A DNA stretch of 64,000 nt from Pseudomonadota bacterium (GTDB lineage: Bacteria; Pseudomonadota; Gammaproteobacteria; Burkholderiales; Burkholderiaceae_C). A model generated the notes under the pieces. The model ran no database searches and had not been told where the DNA came from. It saw only the letters and a list, made by a program, of their open reading frames with translations. Position 1 is the stretch's first letter. Every line of letters begins with the position of its first letter. A program made the position numbers and the translations under genes. Below, piece after piece: positions 51,801 to 58,671 of this stretch. The stretch lies in contig JAIUOW010000002.1 of assembly GCA_020161775.1 (NCBI GenBank), positions 1 through 64,000 on the forward strand, given 5' to 3'.

Positions 51801-52133
51801 CCAGTCAGCGCATTCACGGGCAATGGCGCGCTGGGTCAGCTTGTTGCGCAGCTGGATTTCAAATTCGCTGCCGTACAGGCTGCGTTCGCGGTCCAGCTTG
51901 GGGATGTGGAATTCGCGGCGCTCCTTGCGCAGTTTGTCGGTCACTTCATCCGGTGTGAAGGCGGGGGACGTAAAGATGAACTGGATTTCTTCGATCTGCT
52001 CCAGCTCTTCTTTCAGCGCCTCGTAGGCATACATGGAAAAGCATGACGCGGCGATCTTCAACCGGGCCCCGGGGCGTAGCGTTTTCTTCAGGTCGTCGCC
52101 GAGCAGGCGGTTGATGTTGTCGATGAGTTCCAT
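48840..52133 (-). CDS. SNF2-family helicase with N-terminal PLD-like domain
   Basis: A 1097-residue protein. Residues ~1-130 resemble a phospholipase-D-like domain (LKIAASCFSMYAYEALKEEL) without a clear HKD catalytic motif. The helicase has Walker A LADSVGLGKTFTALAVI (~275-290), motif II VVIDESHNFRNND (~362-373), LSATPVNNR, and motif VI RIIQRFGRVDRIGS. It is the first gene of the defence operon and probably moves on or remodels DNA for the Mod/Res proteins. DrmD-like and phage-defence helicases are relatives in architecture. Confidence 0.9.
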   Translation of the reverse strand: MELIDNINRLLGDDLKKTLRPGARLKIAASCFSMYAYEALKEELEQIEEIQFIFTSPAFTPDEVTDKLRKERREFHIPKLDRERSLYGSEFEIQLRNKLTQRAIARECADWMRRKATFKSNRSKAPMQQFAGVQAGGAENIYTPLHGFTAVDLGYQRGNAVSNIVQKVDEPQYAAYYLNLFNLIWNDAEKLDDVTAQVCDHIASVYQENSPESIYFLMLYNIFSEFLQDLSEDVLPNERTGYQDTLIWNKLFNFQKDAATGIINKLETYNGCILADSVGLGKTFTALAVIKYYELRNSRVLVLCPKKLADNWLNYNRNLTTNIFAKDRFGYEVLCHTDLSRTSGESFGTSLNRINWGNYDLVVIDESHNFRNNDAFKERETRYQRLMNKVIKQGVKTKVLMLSATPVNNRFNDLRNQLALAYEGESDTLSRKLRTGRSVEEIFRAAQAAFNAWSRLPPEARTARAILDALDFDFFELLDSVTIARSRKHIQTFYDTKDIGRFPDRRKPLSFHCALTTLPDVMSFNGIYDELSGLRLAVYAPLSYILPSRRRKYEELYDTQVAGGGGTFKQVDREKSLQALMVTNLLKRLESSVHAFRMTLQLLHDNHTGTLARIAAFQQGGLPAGTGGEVTDLTDALADLDPEEDELPFSADDQIGGKVKISLADMDLPSWERQLRHDLRIIDRLLTDMHRVTPEHDAKLQHLKGHILTKLAQPINPGNRKVLLFTAFADTANYLYEHLAPVLRTQGLHSARVTGQGEPQSTVGRGYDFQSLLTLFSPRSKDKALVLPHEPAEVDLLIGTDCISEGQNLQDCDYVINYDIHWNPVRIIQRFGRVDRIGSPNDSIQLVNYWPDISLDEYINLKDRVESRMMIADVTATGDDNVLSAQANDVAYRKEQLRRLQTEVIELEDLKTGVSITDLGLNDFRMDLLNHVKAHGELDRMPNGLHAVVPAQPDAGLYPGVIFTLRNRHPGINHAAHLPQHNRLHPYYLIYVNQQGQVVHDHTQVKRLLDLARAACKGRAEPLADVCRRFNQTTDEGRRMGDYSTLLSQAIRAMLDVKEEKDLDSLFTPGRTSALVNDVPGLDDFELITFLVIQGAA

Positions 52134-52194
52134 GCGTGGCCGCCATAGTGCCTGATTGGTTACAAATTCACCAGCGGCTCAGGGGTTTTTGACA

Positions 52195-53544
52195 CTATCC
52201 CAGCCTTGTAATCTTCTCCCGCGCCTGTTCCAGATGCACCCCCAGCGCCGCCAGGCAAGGCGCAAACCGGCGGCTGAACCCGTCGGCCTCCCGCACCCGC
52301 GCCAGGAACTGCGCCGCCAGTGCATCGGCTTGCCGCCAGGTGTCGTGGCCCACGCTGGCGTGCAGGTTTGCCGGTGCCAGTGTGTCGGGCAGCCCGCCGC
52401 CCGAGCGCGGTGCGAATGCCATGGGCGTCATATCGTAGGCCGGTGCCAGCGCCCACGGGCGGCCCTCTTCGGTCATGAACGACAGGTTGCCCGCGTGCAT
52501 GTCGGTGTTGCCCGTCAGCGTGCCGAACGCCCACAGCAGCGCGGCGCCCTGCACCGCGTCGGCGCGCACGTGGCCCGCGTCGGCCAGGCGTTGCACGGTC
52601 ACGGGCCAGGGGGCGGCGCCGCCGCCCACAAATTCCGCGTCCAGCGCCGTGAGCGACAGCAGGCCGCACCGCCCCAGCGTGTTCACGCGGTCAAAGCGCT
52701 CCACTTCCAGAAAGCGTTGCCCCACCGCGTCCAGCAGCGCCGTGCGCGCGGCGGGTACGCCCGCGTCGGCCAGTGTCTGCAGGGCCAGGTGCTCGGCCAG
52801 CAGCAGGTCGCGCCAGCGCTGCGTCACCGGGCCGGGCTCGGGTTCGCTGAATTTCACGATGACGTGGCGCGGCCCGGCGGCGGTGTCAGCCCATGCCGTG
52901 AATTTGGGCTGCTCACCGCCGGCGGACGAGCCGGGTGACTCGCCCTGGGCTGCTTCACGCGCCAGCCGGGGGTATGCGGTGGCTTTGCCGGTCTGCGGGA
53001 TGGGGGGCGACACAGCGGCGGCCAGAAACTGCGCGCGCGCCGCATCGCCCAGCAGCAGGTTGCCCACCGGGTCGTGCCCCTGCGCCAGCAACGCGCGCAG
53101 GGCGTGGGTGTCCGACCAGTCCGCCAGCCGGGGCGGCAGACCCAGGGCGCTGCCATGCCGCGCCACGTAAGCGCGGCCCAGGTAGCCCTGTGGGCGCATG
53201 TCCAGCAGCCACCACGGCAGGCCAGGGGTGTGGTGGGTTTCGCCTGCTGGCGTTTGCATGACGAAGCCGTCGGGCCGCACGGGCACCAGCGTGCCCAGGG
53301 GCTGCAGCTGGCCCGCCGCGTCCACCCGGTAAACCGGAATGTCGGGCAGCGCGCGGGCCGTGTCGCGCAGCGCATATTGAATAGATCGCGCGGCGCCGAT
53401 ACGCACCACCTCGCTGCCCAGCGCGGCCAGGCGCCGCGACAGCGTGGGCTGGCTTACACCCAGCGCCTGGGCCAATGCCCGCGCGGGTTGCGGCCCGCCG
53501 GCCAGCTGCAGGCGCAGGGGGTCAATAGCGGGATTGGCGGCCAT
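52195..53544 (-). CDS. yjjJ: HipA-family kinase YjjJ with N-terminal winged helix
   Basis: A 449-residue protein. The N-terminal HTH is ARALAQALGVSQPTLSRRLA. The HipA-type kinase fold follows: phosphate-loop region SSAGGEQPKFTAWAD, LEVERFDRVNTLG, catalytic loop TGNTDMHAGNLSFM, and metal motif APAYDMTPM. HipA kinases phosphorylate aminoacyl-tRNA synthetases or related targets; YjjJ is a solitary HipA-like protein whose own HTH could replace HipB. Three phased TGAATAGAT repeats lie just upstream, suggesting autoregulation. It is the terminal gene next to the defence locus and not coupled to it. Confidence 0.88.
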   Translation of the reverse strand: MAANPAIDPLRLQLAGGPQPARALAQALGVSQPTLSRRLAALGSEVVRIGAARSIQYALRDTARALPDIPVYRVDAAGQLQPLGTLVPVRPDGFVMQTPAGETHHTPGLPWWLLDMRPQGYLGRAYVARHGSALGLPPRLADWSDTHALRALLAQGHDPVGNLLLGDAARAQFLAAAVSPPIPQTGKATAYPRLAREAAQGESPGSSAGGEQPKFTAWADTAAGPRHVIVKFSEPEPGPVTQRWRDLLLAEHLALQTLADAGVPAARTALLDAVGQRFLEVERFDRVNTLGRCGLLSLTALDAEFVGGGAAPWPVTVQRLADAGHVRADAVQGAALLWAFGTLTGNTDMHAGNLSFMTEEGRPWALAPAYDMTPMAFAPRSGGGLPDTLAPANLHASVGHDTWRQADALAAQFLARVREADGFSRRFAPCLAALGVHLEQAREKITRLG

Positions 53545-53556
53545 ATCCGCAAGGTT

Positions 53557-53589
53557 TGAATAGATTTGTGAATAGATAAATGAATAGAT
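53557..53589 (-). promoter_or_regulatory. Three TGAATAGAT direct repeats at 12-bp spacing upstream of yjjJ
   Basis: TGAATAGAT starts at 53557, 53569 and 53581, exactly 12 bp apart, ending 13 bp from the yjjJ start codon. A fourth exact copy lies inside the gene at 53378-53386. The regular phasing suggests cooperative binding of a repressor along one helical face, most simply YjjJ itself. Confidence 0.65.
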
Positions 53590-53659
53590 ATTCTAGCCAT
53601 TTCGGCGCTGGCAAGGTTGCGGCACCGTCCGACAGGCCGGCCGTGGCGGCGGGTTCACA

Positions 53660-54565
53660 ATGATTCCCAACATGCCCGACAACCGCCTCAAGATCGGCCT
53701 GTCGGCGTGCTTTTCGCACGCCGACCCTTCGCGTTCGCTGTTCACCAACAAGACGCTTCAGTACGTGGAGCAGTCCATCGCGCACTGGCTCATGTCGGCC
53801 GGCGCCATGGTGGTCATGGTGCCCTGCCCCACGGGCGAGACGGCGCGCGGTGACGTCAAGCTGTCGCACTACGCGCAATGGCTGGATGGCGTGGTGATGC
53901 ATGGCGGCGCCGACGTGTGGCCCGGCAGCTATGGCGAGGAGCCGCTGCAGGACGCATGGATTGGCGACCGCATCCGCGACCTGTACGACCTGGCGCTGGT
54001 GGAGGCCTTCGAGCAGGCGGGCAAGCCCATCTTTGGCGTGTGCCGTGGCATGCAGCTGATCAACGTGGCCTTTGGCGGCACGCTGTACCAGGACATCGAA
54101 ACCCAGCATTACCACCCCAAGACGCTGCGCCACCGCGACGCGGTGACCTACGACCAGAACTTTCACGAGATCGAGCTGGTGGAGTATTCGCACCTGGCCG
54201 CGCTGTACCCCGGCGTGCTGCGCGCGCGGGTCAACAGCATCCATCACCAGGCGGTCAGGAACCTGGCGCCGGGCTTCACGGTGGAGGCCTGGAGCGAGCC
54301 GGACCGCATCCCCGAGGCGATCCGGCGCCTGGCCCCGGCCGGGCGCGACCAGGCGGGCGGCTACATTGCCGCCACGCAATGGCACCCCGAATTTCACAAG
54401 GTCGGCGGCAACACGCTGGACGACACGCCCATCCTCATGGACTTCCTGTCGGCCTGCACGCAGGCGCGCAACCGCAAACGCCCGCCGCCGCGCAGCCTGC
54501 CGGGCCAGATACGCGACCGGGCGGCGCGCCTGCTGCGCCAGGCGCTGCTGGCGCGGGGCGATTGA
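53660..54565 (+). CDS. PuuD-like gamma-glutamyl hydrolase, second copy
   Basis: A 301-residue peptidase C26 protein related to 38332-39108. Shared segments are LKIGLSACFSHADPSRSLF, VVMHGGADVWPGSYGEEPLQ, IFGVCRGMQLINVAFGGTLY (nucleophile Cys) and ATQWHPEFH. It is longer at the C-terminus by about 40 basic residues (RNRKRPPPRSLPGQIRDRAA). No ligase or oxidase is adjacent, so the substrate is uncertain. The start is ATG 53660 or 53672. It is divergent from yjjJ. Confidence 0.87.
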   Translation: MIPNMPDNRLKIGLSACFSHADPSRSLFTNKTLQYVEQSIAHWLMSAGAMVVMVPCPTGETARGDVKLSHYAQWLDGVVMHGGADVWPGSYGEEPLQDAWIGDRIRDLYDLALVEAFEQAGKPIFGVCRGMQLINVAFGGTLYQDIETQHYHPKTLRHRDAVTYDQNFHEIELVEYSHLAALYPGVLRARVNSIHHQAVRNLAPGFTVEAWSEPDRIPEAIRRLAPAGRDQAGGYIAATQWHPEFHKVGGNTLDDTPILMDFLSACTQARNRKRPPPRSLPGQIRDRAARLLRQALLARGD

Positions 54566-54595
54566 CGCCGGTTCGCGCTGGCGGCGGCTTGAACC

Positions 54596-54892
54596 TCAGT
54601 CGAAGTCGAACAGCTCGCCCAGAAAGCCCTCGCGCTTTTTCTTGCGGTAGTAGCCACGGTTGTCGTAATGCTGCGGCGGGCGCTGCTGCGGGTAATAGGG
54701 CTGCTGGGGCGGCTGCTGCACCGGCGCGGCCTGCGGCGCCGCTGCGGCGGTGGTGGGCGTGGCCCGCTCGATGATCTTGTCCAGCTCGCCGCGGTCCAGC
54801 CAGACGCCGCGGCATTGCGGGCAGTAGTCGATCTCGATGCCGCTGCGCTCGGACATCACAAGGTTCACGCCATCACAGGTCGGGCATTTCAT
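54596..54892 (-). CDS. TFIIB-type zinc-ribbon protein
   Basis: A 98-residue protein. The N-terminal zinc ribbon is MKCPTCDGVNLVMSERSGIE then YCPQCRGVWLDRGELDKIIE, typical of zf-TFIIB small proteins. A Gln/Pro-rich linker (~48-80) and a basic/acidic tail KKKREGFLGELFDFD follow. The function is unknown. The start is ATG 54892 at the first ribbon cysteine pair; upstream in-frame codons have no similarity. It is divergent from the small ABC ATPase gene. Confidence 0.82.
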   Translation of the reverse strand: MKCPTCDGVNLVMSERSGIEIDYCPQCRGVWLDRGELDKIIERATPTTAAAAPQAAPVQQPPQQPYYPQQRPPQHYDNRGYYRKKKREGFLGELFDFD

Positions 54893-54964
54893 GTTGGGGG
54901 CTTTCAGGGGTAGCAAGCGGGTATTGTTCCCGGTTGGGATGCGCGCCAATGCAGGAAGTTTCCG

Positions 54965-55546
54965 ATGCAGATACAAAACCTGGGCTTTGCCTGGCCCGGC
55001 CAGCCACCGTTGTTCAGCCGCCTGGACCTTGCCGTGCCGCCGGGCGTGACCTGGCTGGGCGGTGATGAAGGCACGGGCAAGACCACGCTGCTGCGGCTGA
55101 TGGCCGGCGAGCTGGCGCCCCGGGCCGGCACCGTGCAGGCGGGTGGCAGGGTGTTCTGGGTCAACCCGCGTGCCGACGGCTGCGATGGCCTCACGCCCGG
55201 CCAGTGCTTTGACCGCGTGGCCCGGCAGCACCCTGCGCTGGACCGCGCCTTGCTGCACGACCTGGTGCACGCGCTGGACCTGGCGCAGCACCTGCCCAAG
55301 CGGCTGGACATGCTGTCCACCGGCTCGCGGCGCAAGGTCTGGCTGGCGGCGGCCTTCGCGTCAGGCGCCGCGCTCACGTTGCTGGACCAGCCGTTTGCCG
55401 CGGTGGACAAGGCGTCGATGGGCGTCATCACCGGGCTGCTGCAAGAGGCCGCCACGCACCCGTCGCGCGCCTGGGTGGTGGCGGACCATGTGGCGCCTGC
55501 GGGTGTGCCGCTGGCGGCCATGATCGACCTGGACGCAGCGTCGTAG
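54965..55546 (+). CDS. Small orphan ABC-type ATPase
   Basis: A 193-residue ABC ATPase domain. Walker A GGDEGTGKTTLLRL, a degenerate signature LSTGSRRKVWLAAA, and Walker B ALTLLDQPFAAVD are present. It is shorter than usual transporter ATPases, the Q-loop region is unusual, and the switch His appears in VVADHVAP. No permease gene is adjacent. It might be a CcmA/heme-exporter-like or non-transport ABC protein; the partner is unknown. Confidence 0.78.
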   Translation: MQIQNLGFAWPGQPPLFSRLDLAVPPGVTWLGGDEGTGKTTLLRLMAGELAPRAGTVQAGGRVFWVNPRADGCDGLTPGQCFDRVARQHPALDRALLHDLVHALDLAQHLPKRLDMLSTGSRRKVWLAAAFASGAALTLLDQPFAAVDKASMGVITGLLQEAATHPSRAWVVADHVAPAGVPLAAMIDLDAAS

Positions 55547-55581
55547 ACGCGTGCCGTCGCGGGCCAGGGTGAGCTTGCCTT

Positions 55582-56748
55582 TCAGGTACCGTGCGTCCAC
55601 CCCGGCACGTTGACGTAGTAGCGCACACCCTTGCCCTGGCCCGTGGTCCTCAGCAGGCCCGCAGCCACCAGGCTCCCCAGGTCGCGCGTGGCCGTGGCTT
55701 TGGACACGCCCGTCATCTTCATGTACTTGTCTGCGTTCAGGCCGCCCAGAAAGCCGCCGTCGCCGTCATCCAGCAGGCGCTGCAAGACCTTGCGCTGGCG
55801 CGCATTGAGTTCCGTGGCGCTGTGGTCGGCCCAGAACCGGCTCTTTTCGATGGCGCGGTCCATCACCTGGCTGGTTCGCCTGCAAGCCGCGGCAATCTGG
55901 CGGGCAAACCACTGGACCCAGGCCGTCACCTCGCCCGTGCCGCGCTGCGCCTGGTTCAGCGCGTCGTAGTAGCCCGCGCGTGACTCAAGCAGTTGCCGTG
56001 ACAGGCTGTACAGCCTCAGCGGCCCGTCTTGGTCCTGCGCCAGGGCCATGTCCACGATGGCCCGGCCGATGCGGCCGTTGCCGTCTTCAAACGGGTGGAT
56101 GCTTTCAAACCACAGGTGCGCGATGGCGGCCCGGGCCAGGCCTTCCATTGCCGGGGGGTGGCCGGGCACAGGTGTGGTGTCGGCAAACCATTGCAGCAGG
56201 CGGTCCATGTCGGCGCGGACCTGGTGTGAAGGCGGGGCCTGGTAGTGCACGACCTCTTTGCCGGGCAGGCCGCTGACGATCTGCATGGGGTCTGCATGGT
56301 CGCGGTAGCGGCCCACGGCAATCCTGCGGATGCCGCTGGCGCCGCCGGGGAACAGGGCCGAATGCCAGCGGCACAGCCGATCGTGGTCCAGCGGTTGCTG
56401 GAATGCGCTGGAGGCATCATTGATGACCTGGACCAGGCCATCCACATGGCGGTCGCGCGGCCCGGCATCAGCCAAACCCAGGTGCCGCAGTACGGATGAG
56501 CGCACGGATGCGGGGTCGAGCTTTTCGCCCTCGATGGCAGCGGTGGCCAGCACCTCTTGCGCCAGCACCTCCCTCATGACTTCGCCCGCGCGGTCAATGC
56601 CGATGGCGCGGGCTTTGCCTTGCACCTCGCCCTGAAGGCGGCGGGCTTCCGAGAGAGCGGCGCTGACGGATTCGGGGGCGAATGTCAGTTCGGGCCAACC
56701 AGGCAGTTGCCAGAGATAGGTGGTTGAACGAGCGGCCATGAGCCGCAT
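55582..56748 (-). CDS. Fic-domain AMPylase-like protein with C-terminal winged helix
   Basis: A 388-residue protein. An N-terminal DUF4172-like region carries an apparent inhibitory helix (TAAIEGEKL, S/T-x3-E-G/N). The Fic core has the complete motif HPFEDGNGRIGRA, predicting nucleotidyl transfer from ATP to a hydroxyl group of a target protein. The C-terminus is a winged helix (KMTGVSKATATRDLGSLVAA) that could bind DNA. The start is ATG 56748 or 56739. The start region overlaps an array of four CGGCTCA half-sites, suggesting autoregulation. Confidence 0.88.
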   Translation of the reverse strand: MRLMAARSTTYLWQLPGWPELTFAPESVSAALSEARRLQGEVQGKARAIGIDRAGEVMREVLAQEVLATAAIEGEKLDPASVRSSVLRHLGLADAGPRDRHVDGLVQVINDASSAFQQPLDHDRLCRWHSALFPGGASGIRRIAVGRYRDHADPMQIVSGLPGKEVVHYQAPPSHQVRADMDRLLQWFADTTPVPGHPPAMEGLARAAIAHLWFESIHPFEDGNGRIGRAIVDMALAQDQDGPLRLYSLSRQLLESRAGYYDALNQAQRGTGEVTAWVQWFARQIAAACRRTSQVMDRAIEKSRFWADHSATELNARQRKVLQRLLDDGDGGFLGGLNADKYMKMTGVSKATATRDLGSLVAAGLLRTTGQGKGVRYYVNVPGWTHGT

Positions 56749-56799
56749 TCTAGCGAATACGGCTCATCGGTTGAGCCGTATCTGCGCCATAGCGGCTCA
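56739..56799. promoter_or_regulatory. Two identical-layout inverted repeats (TGAGCCG-N14-CGGCTCA) at the fic start
   Basis: Half-sites are TGAGCCG 56739-56745, CGGCTCA 56760-56766, TGAGCCG 56772-56778 and CGGCTCA 56793-56799. The two 28-bp units are separated by 5 bp, and the inner pair extends to a 10-bp perfect palindrome (ATACGGCTCA/TGAGCCGTAT). The array overlaps the fic start codon. It also lies roughly 80-140 bp upstream of the probable sigma-54 start site, so it may serve either gene. Confidence 0.72.
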
Positions 56800-56853
56800 A
56801 TCTTCTGAAAGCCGCGACGCTTCGCGCGACAAGGCAAACCCCATCGCTGCGCG

Positions 56854-56870
56854 TGGCACGGTCTTTGCAT
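56854..56870 (+). promoter_or_regulatory. Sigma-54 (RpoN) promoter of the allophanate hydrolase operon
   Basis: TGGCACGGTCTTTGCAT carries the -24 TGGCAC and -12 TTGCA elements with exact spacing (GG and GC 10 bp apart). It ends 32 bp before the atzF start, leaving room for a transcription start near 56881. RpoN control fits a nitrogen-scavenging operon and would need an enhancer-binding protein such as NtrC. Confidence 0.8.
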
Positions 56871-56902
56871 CTCAACTTGGATACAAGATTGGATGCTCAG
56901 AT

Positions 56903-58630
56903 ATGGTGCACACCGTCCTTCCTGCCGACACTGCCGCTGCCGCCCCCGTGGGCGCCGCGCCGGCCAGTGCGCCGCAGGCCTGGATTTCCCGCTTTGACAC
57001 ACCGCTGCGCCTGACGGATGCAGGGCCGCTGGCCGGGCTGCGCTTTGCCGCCAAGGACAACATCGACGCTGCCGGCCTGCCCACCACCGCAGCCTGCCCG
57101 GCCTTTGCCTACCGCCCGCAAGCACATGCCGCGGTAGTGGCCAGGCTGCTCCATGCTGGTGCATCCTTGGTCGGCAAGACCAACCTGGACCAGTTCGCCT
57201 GCGGCCTGAACGGCACGCGCTCGCCCTATGGCGCGGTACCCAACGCCTTCAACCCGGTCTATGTGTGTGGCGGCTCCAGTTCGGGTTCGGCCCACGTCGT
57301 GGCCACCGGCGAGGTGGACTTTGCCCTGGGCACCGACACCGCCGGGTCGGGCCGCGTGCCCGCCGGGCTCAACAACATCGTGGGCCTGAAGCCCAGCAAA
57401 GGGCTGATCAGCGCGCACGGCGTGGTGCCGGCGGCGCAGAGCGTGGACTGTGTGTCGATCTTCGCGCGCACGGTCGGCCTGGCCGCGCAGGTGCTGCAGG
57501 CGGCCATGGGGCCGGACGCGCGCGACCCGTTCTCGCGCACGCTTGTGCTGGCGGACGCGCCGTTTCCCGCGGCGTTCCGCTTCGGCGTGCCGTCGGAACT
57601 GCCATTCTTCGGCGACGACGCGGCCGAGGCCGCGTTCCGGCAGGCCGTCACGCGGCTGCGCGAACTCGGTGGCACGCCGGTGACGGTGGACTTCGCGCCG
57701 CTGGCCCAGGCCGCCAGCCTGCTCTATGAGAGCGCGCTGGTGGCCGAGCGTTACGCCGCCATCCGCGAGTTCTTCGACGCGCACGAGGCCGAAGCCATGG
57801 AGCCCGTGCGCGGCATCATCGCGGCCGGCCGTGGCTACAGCGCCGCCGACCTGGTGGCTGCGCAGGTGCGCCTGCGCGCGCTGGGCCAGCGCGCGAGCGC
57901 GATGTGGCAGGACATCGACCTGCTGCTGGTGCCCACGGCGCCCACGCACTACACCATCGCCGCCATGCAGGCCGACCCGGTCGCGCTGAACCGCAACCTG
58001 GGTGCGTACACCAACTTCGTGAACCTGCTGGACTATGCGGCGCTGTCGGTGCCTGCCGGCATCCGCGCCGACGGTCTACCGTTCGGCATCACGTTGATCG
58101 GCCCCTGCGGTAGCGACTGGCAGCTGGCCGAGCTGGGACAACGCTACCACCACGACACCGCGCTCACGCAGGGCGTAACGGGCCAGGCGCTGCCCGCACC
58201 CATCGCCATCCCCGGCATCAGGCCCCAGGCCATGGTCAGGGTTGCCGTCGTCGGCGCGCACCTGTCGGGCATGCCGCTGAACAGCCAGCTCACCGAGCGC
58301 GGCGCGCGCCTGGTGGCCACCACGCAGACCGCGCCCGACTACCGCTTTTATGCCCTGCCCGGCACCGTGCCGCCCAAGCCCGGCCTGGTGCGCGTGGCCG
58401 CTGGCACAGGCGGCGCGATCGCCGTCGAAGTGTGGGAGATGCCCGCCGCGCACTACGGCAGCTTCGTCGCGCTGATCCCTGCGCCCCTGGGCATTGGCAC
58501 GCTGACGCTGGCCGACGGCGCCAGCGTGCAGGGCTTCATCTGCGAATCGCTCGCCACCCAGGGCGCGCAGGACATCACCCACCTGGGCGGCTGGCGCGCG
58601 TACATCGCGTCGCTCAAAGCCCCGGCCTGA
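56903..58630 (+). CDS. atzF: Allophanate hydrolase
   Basis: A 575-residue enzyme of the amidase-signature family with the C-terminal domain of AtzF/DUR2-type proteins. The catalytic Lys is in RFAAKDNIDAAGLPT. The Ser pair is in VCGGSSSGSAHVVATGEVDF and GTDTAGSGRVPAGLNN. The C-terminal domain (~445-575) contains GITLIGPCGSDWQLAELGQR followed by VVGAHLSGMPLNSQL. It splits allophanate to carbonate and ammonia. The start is ATG 56903, 32 bp past the sigma-54 box. It is the first gene of the operon. Confidence 0.93.
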   Translation: MVHTVLPADTAAAAPVGAAPASAPQAWISRFDTPLRLTDAGPLAGLRFAAKDNIDAAGLPTTAACPAFAYRPQAHAAVVARLLHAGASLVGKTNLDQFACGLNGTRSPYGAVPNAFNPVYVCGGSSSGSAHVVATGEVDFALGTDTAGSGRVPAGLNNIVGLKPSKGLISAHGVVPAAQSVDCVSIFARTVGLAAQVLQAAMGPDARDPFSRTLVLADAPFPAAFRFGVPSELPFFGDDAAEAAFRQAVTRLRELGGTPVTVDFAPLAQAASLLYESALVAERYAAIREFFDAHEAEAMEPVRGIIAAGRGYSAADLVAAQVRLRALGQRASAMWQDIDLLLVPTAPTHYTIAAMQADPVALNRNLGAYTNFVNLLDYAALSVPAGIRADGLPFGITLIGPCGSDWQLAELGQRYHHDTALTQGVTGQALPAPIAIPGIRPQAMVRVAVVGAHLSGMPLNSQLTERGARLVATTQTAPDYRFYALPGTVPPKPGLVRVAAGTGGAIAVEVWEMPAAHYGSFVALIPAPLGIGTLTLADGASVQGFICESLATQGAQDITHLGGWRAYIASLKAPA

Positions 58631-58671
58631 ATCATTCATCCATCCAACCAAACCTCAAGCAGGAGCGTTCC

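Noticed and set aside
49122-52046. Long plus-strand open frames opposite the SNF2 helicase
   Set aside because: Val/His/Gln-rich translations without family resemblance, opposite intact helicase motifs.
53557-53589. Short phased repeats considered as a CRISPR remnant or plasmid iterons
   Set aside because: Repeats are 9 bp at a 12-bp period with no spacers or cas/rep genes; an operator for the adjacent gene is simpler.
38332-54565. The two PuuD-like genes as a recent duplication
   Set aside because: The proteins share motifs but differ along their length and in C-terminal extension; they look like old paralogues rather than a fresh copy.
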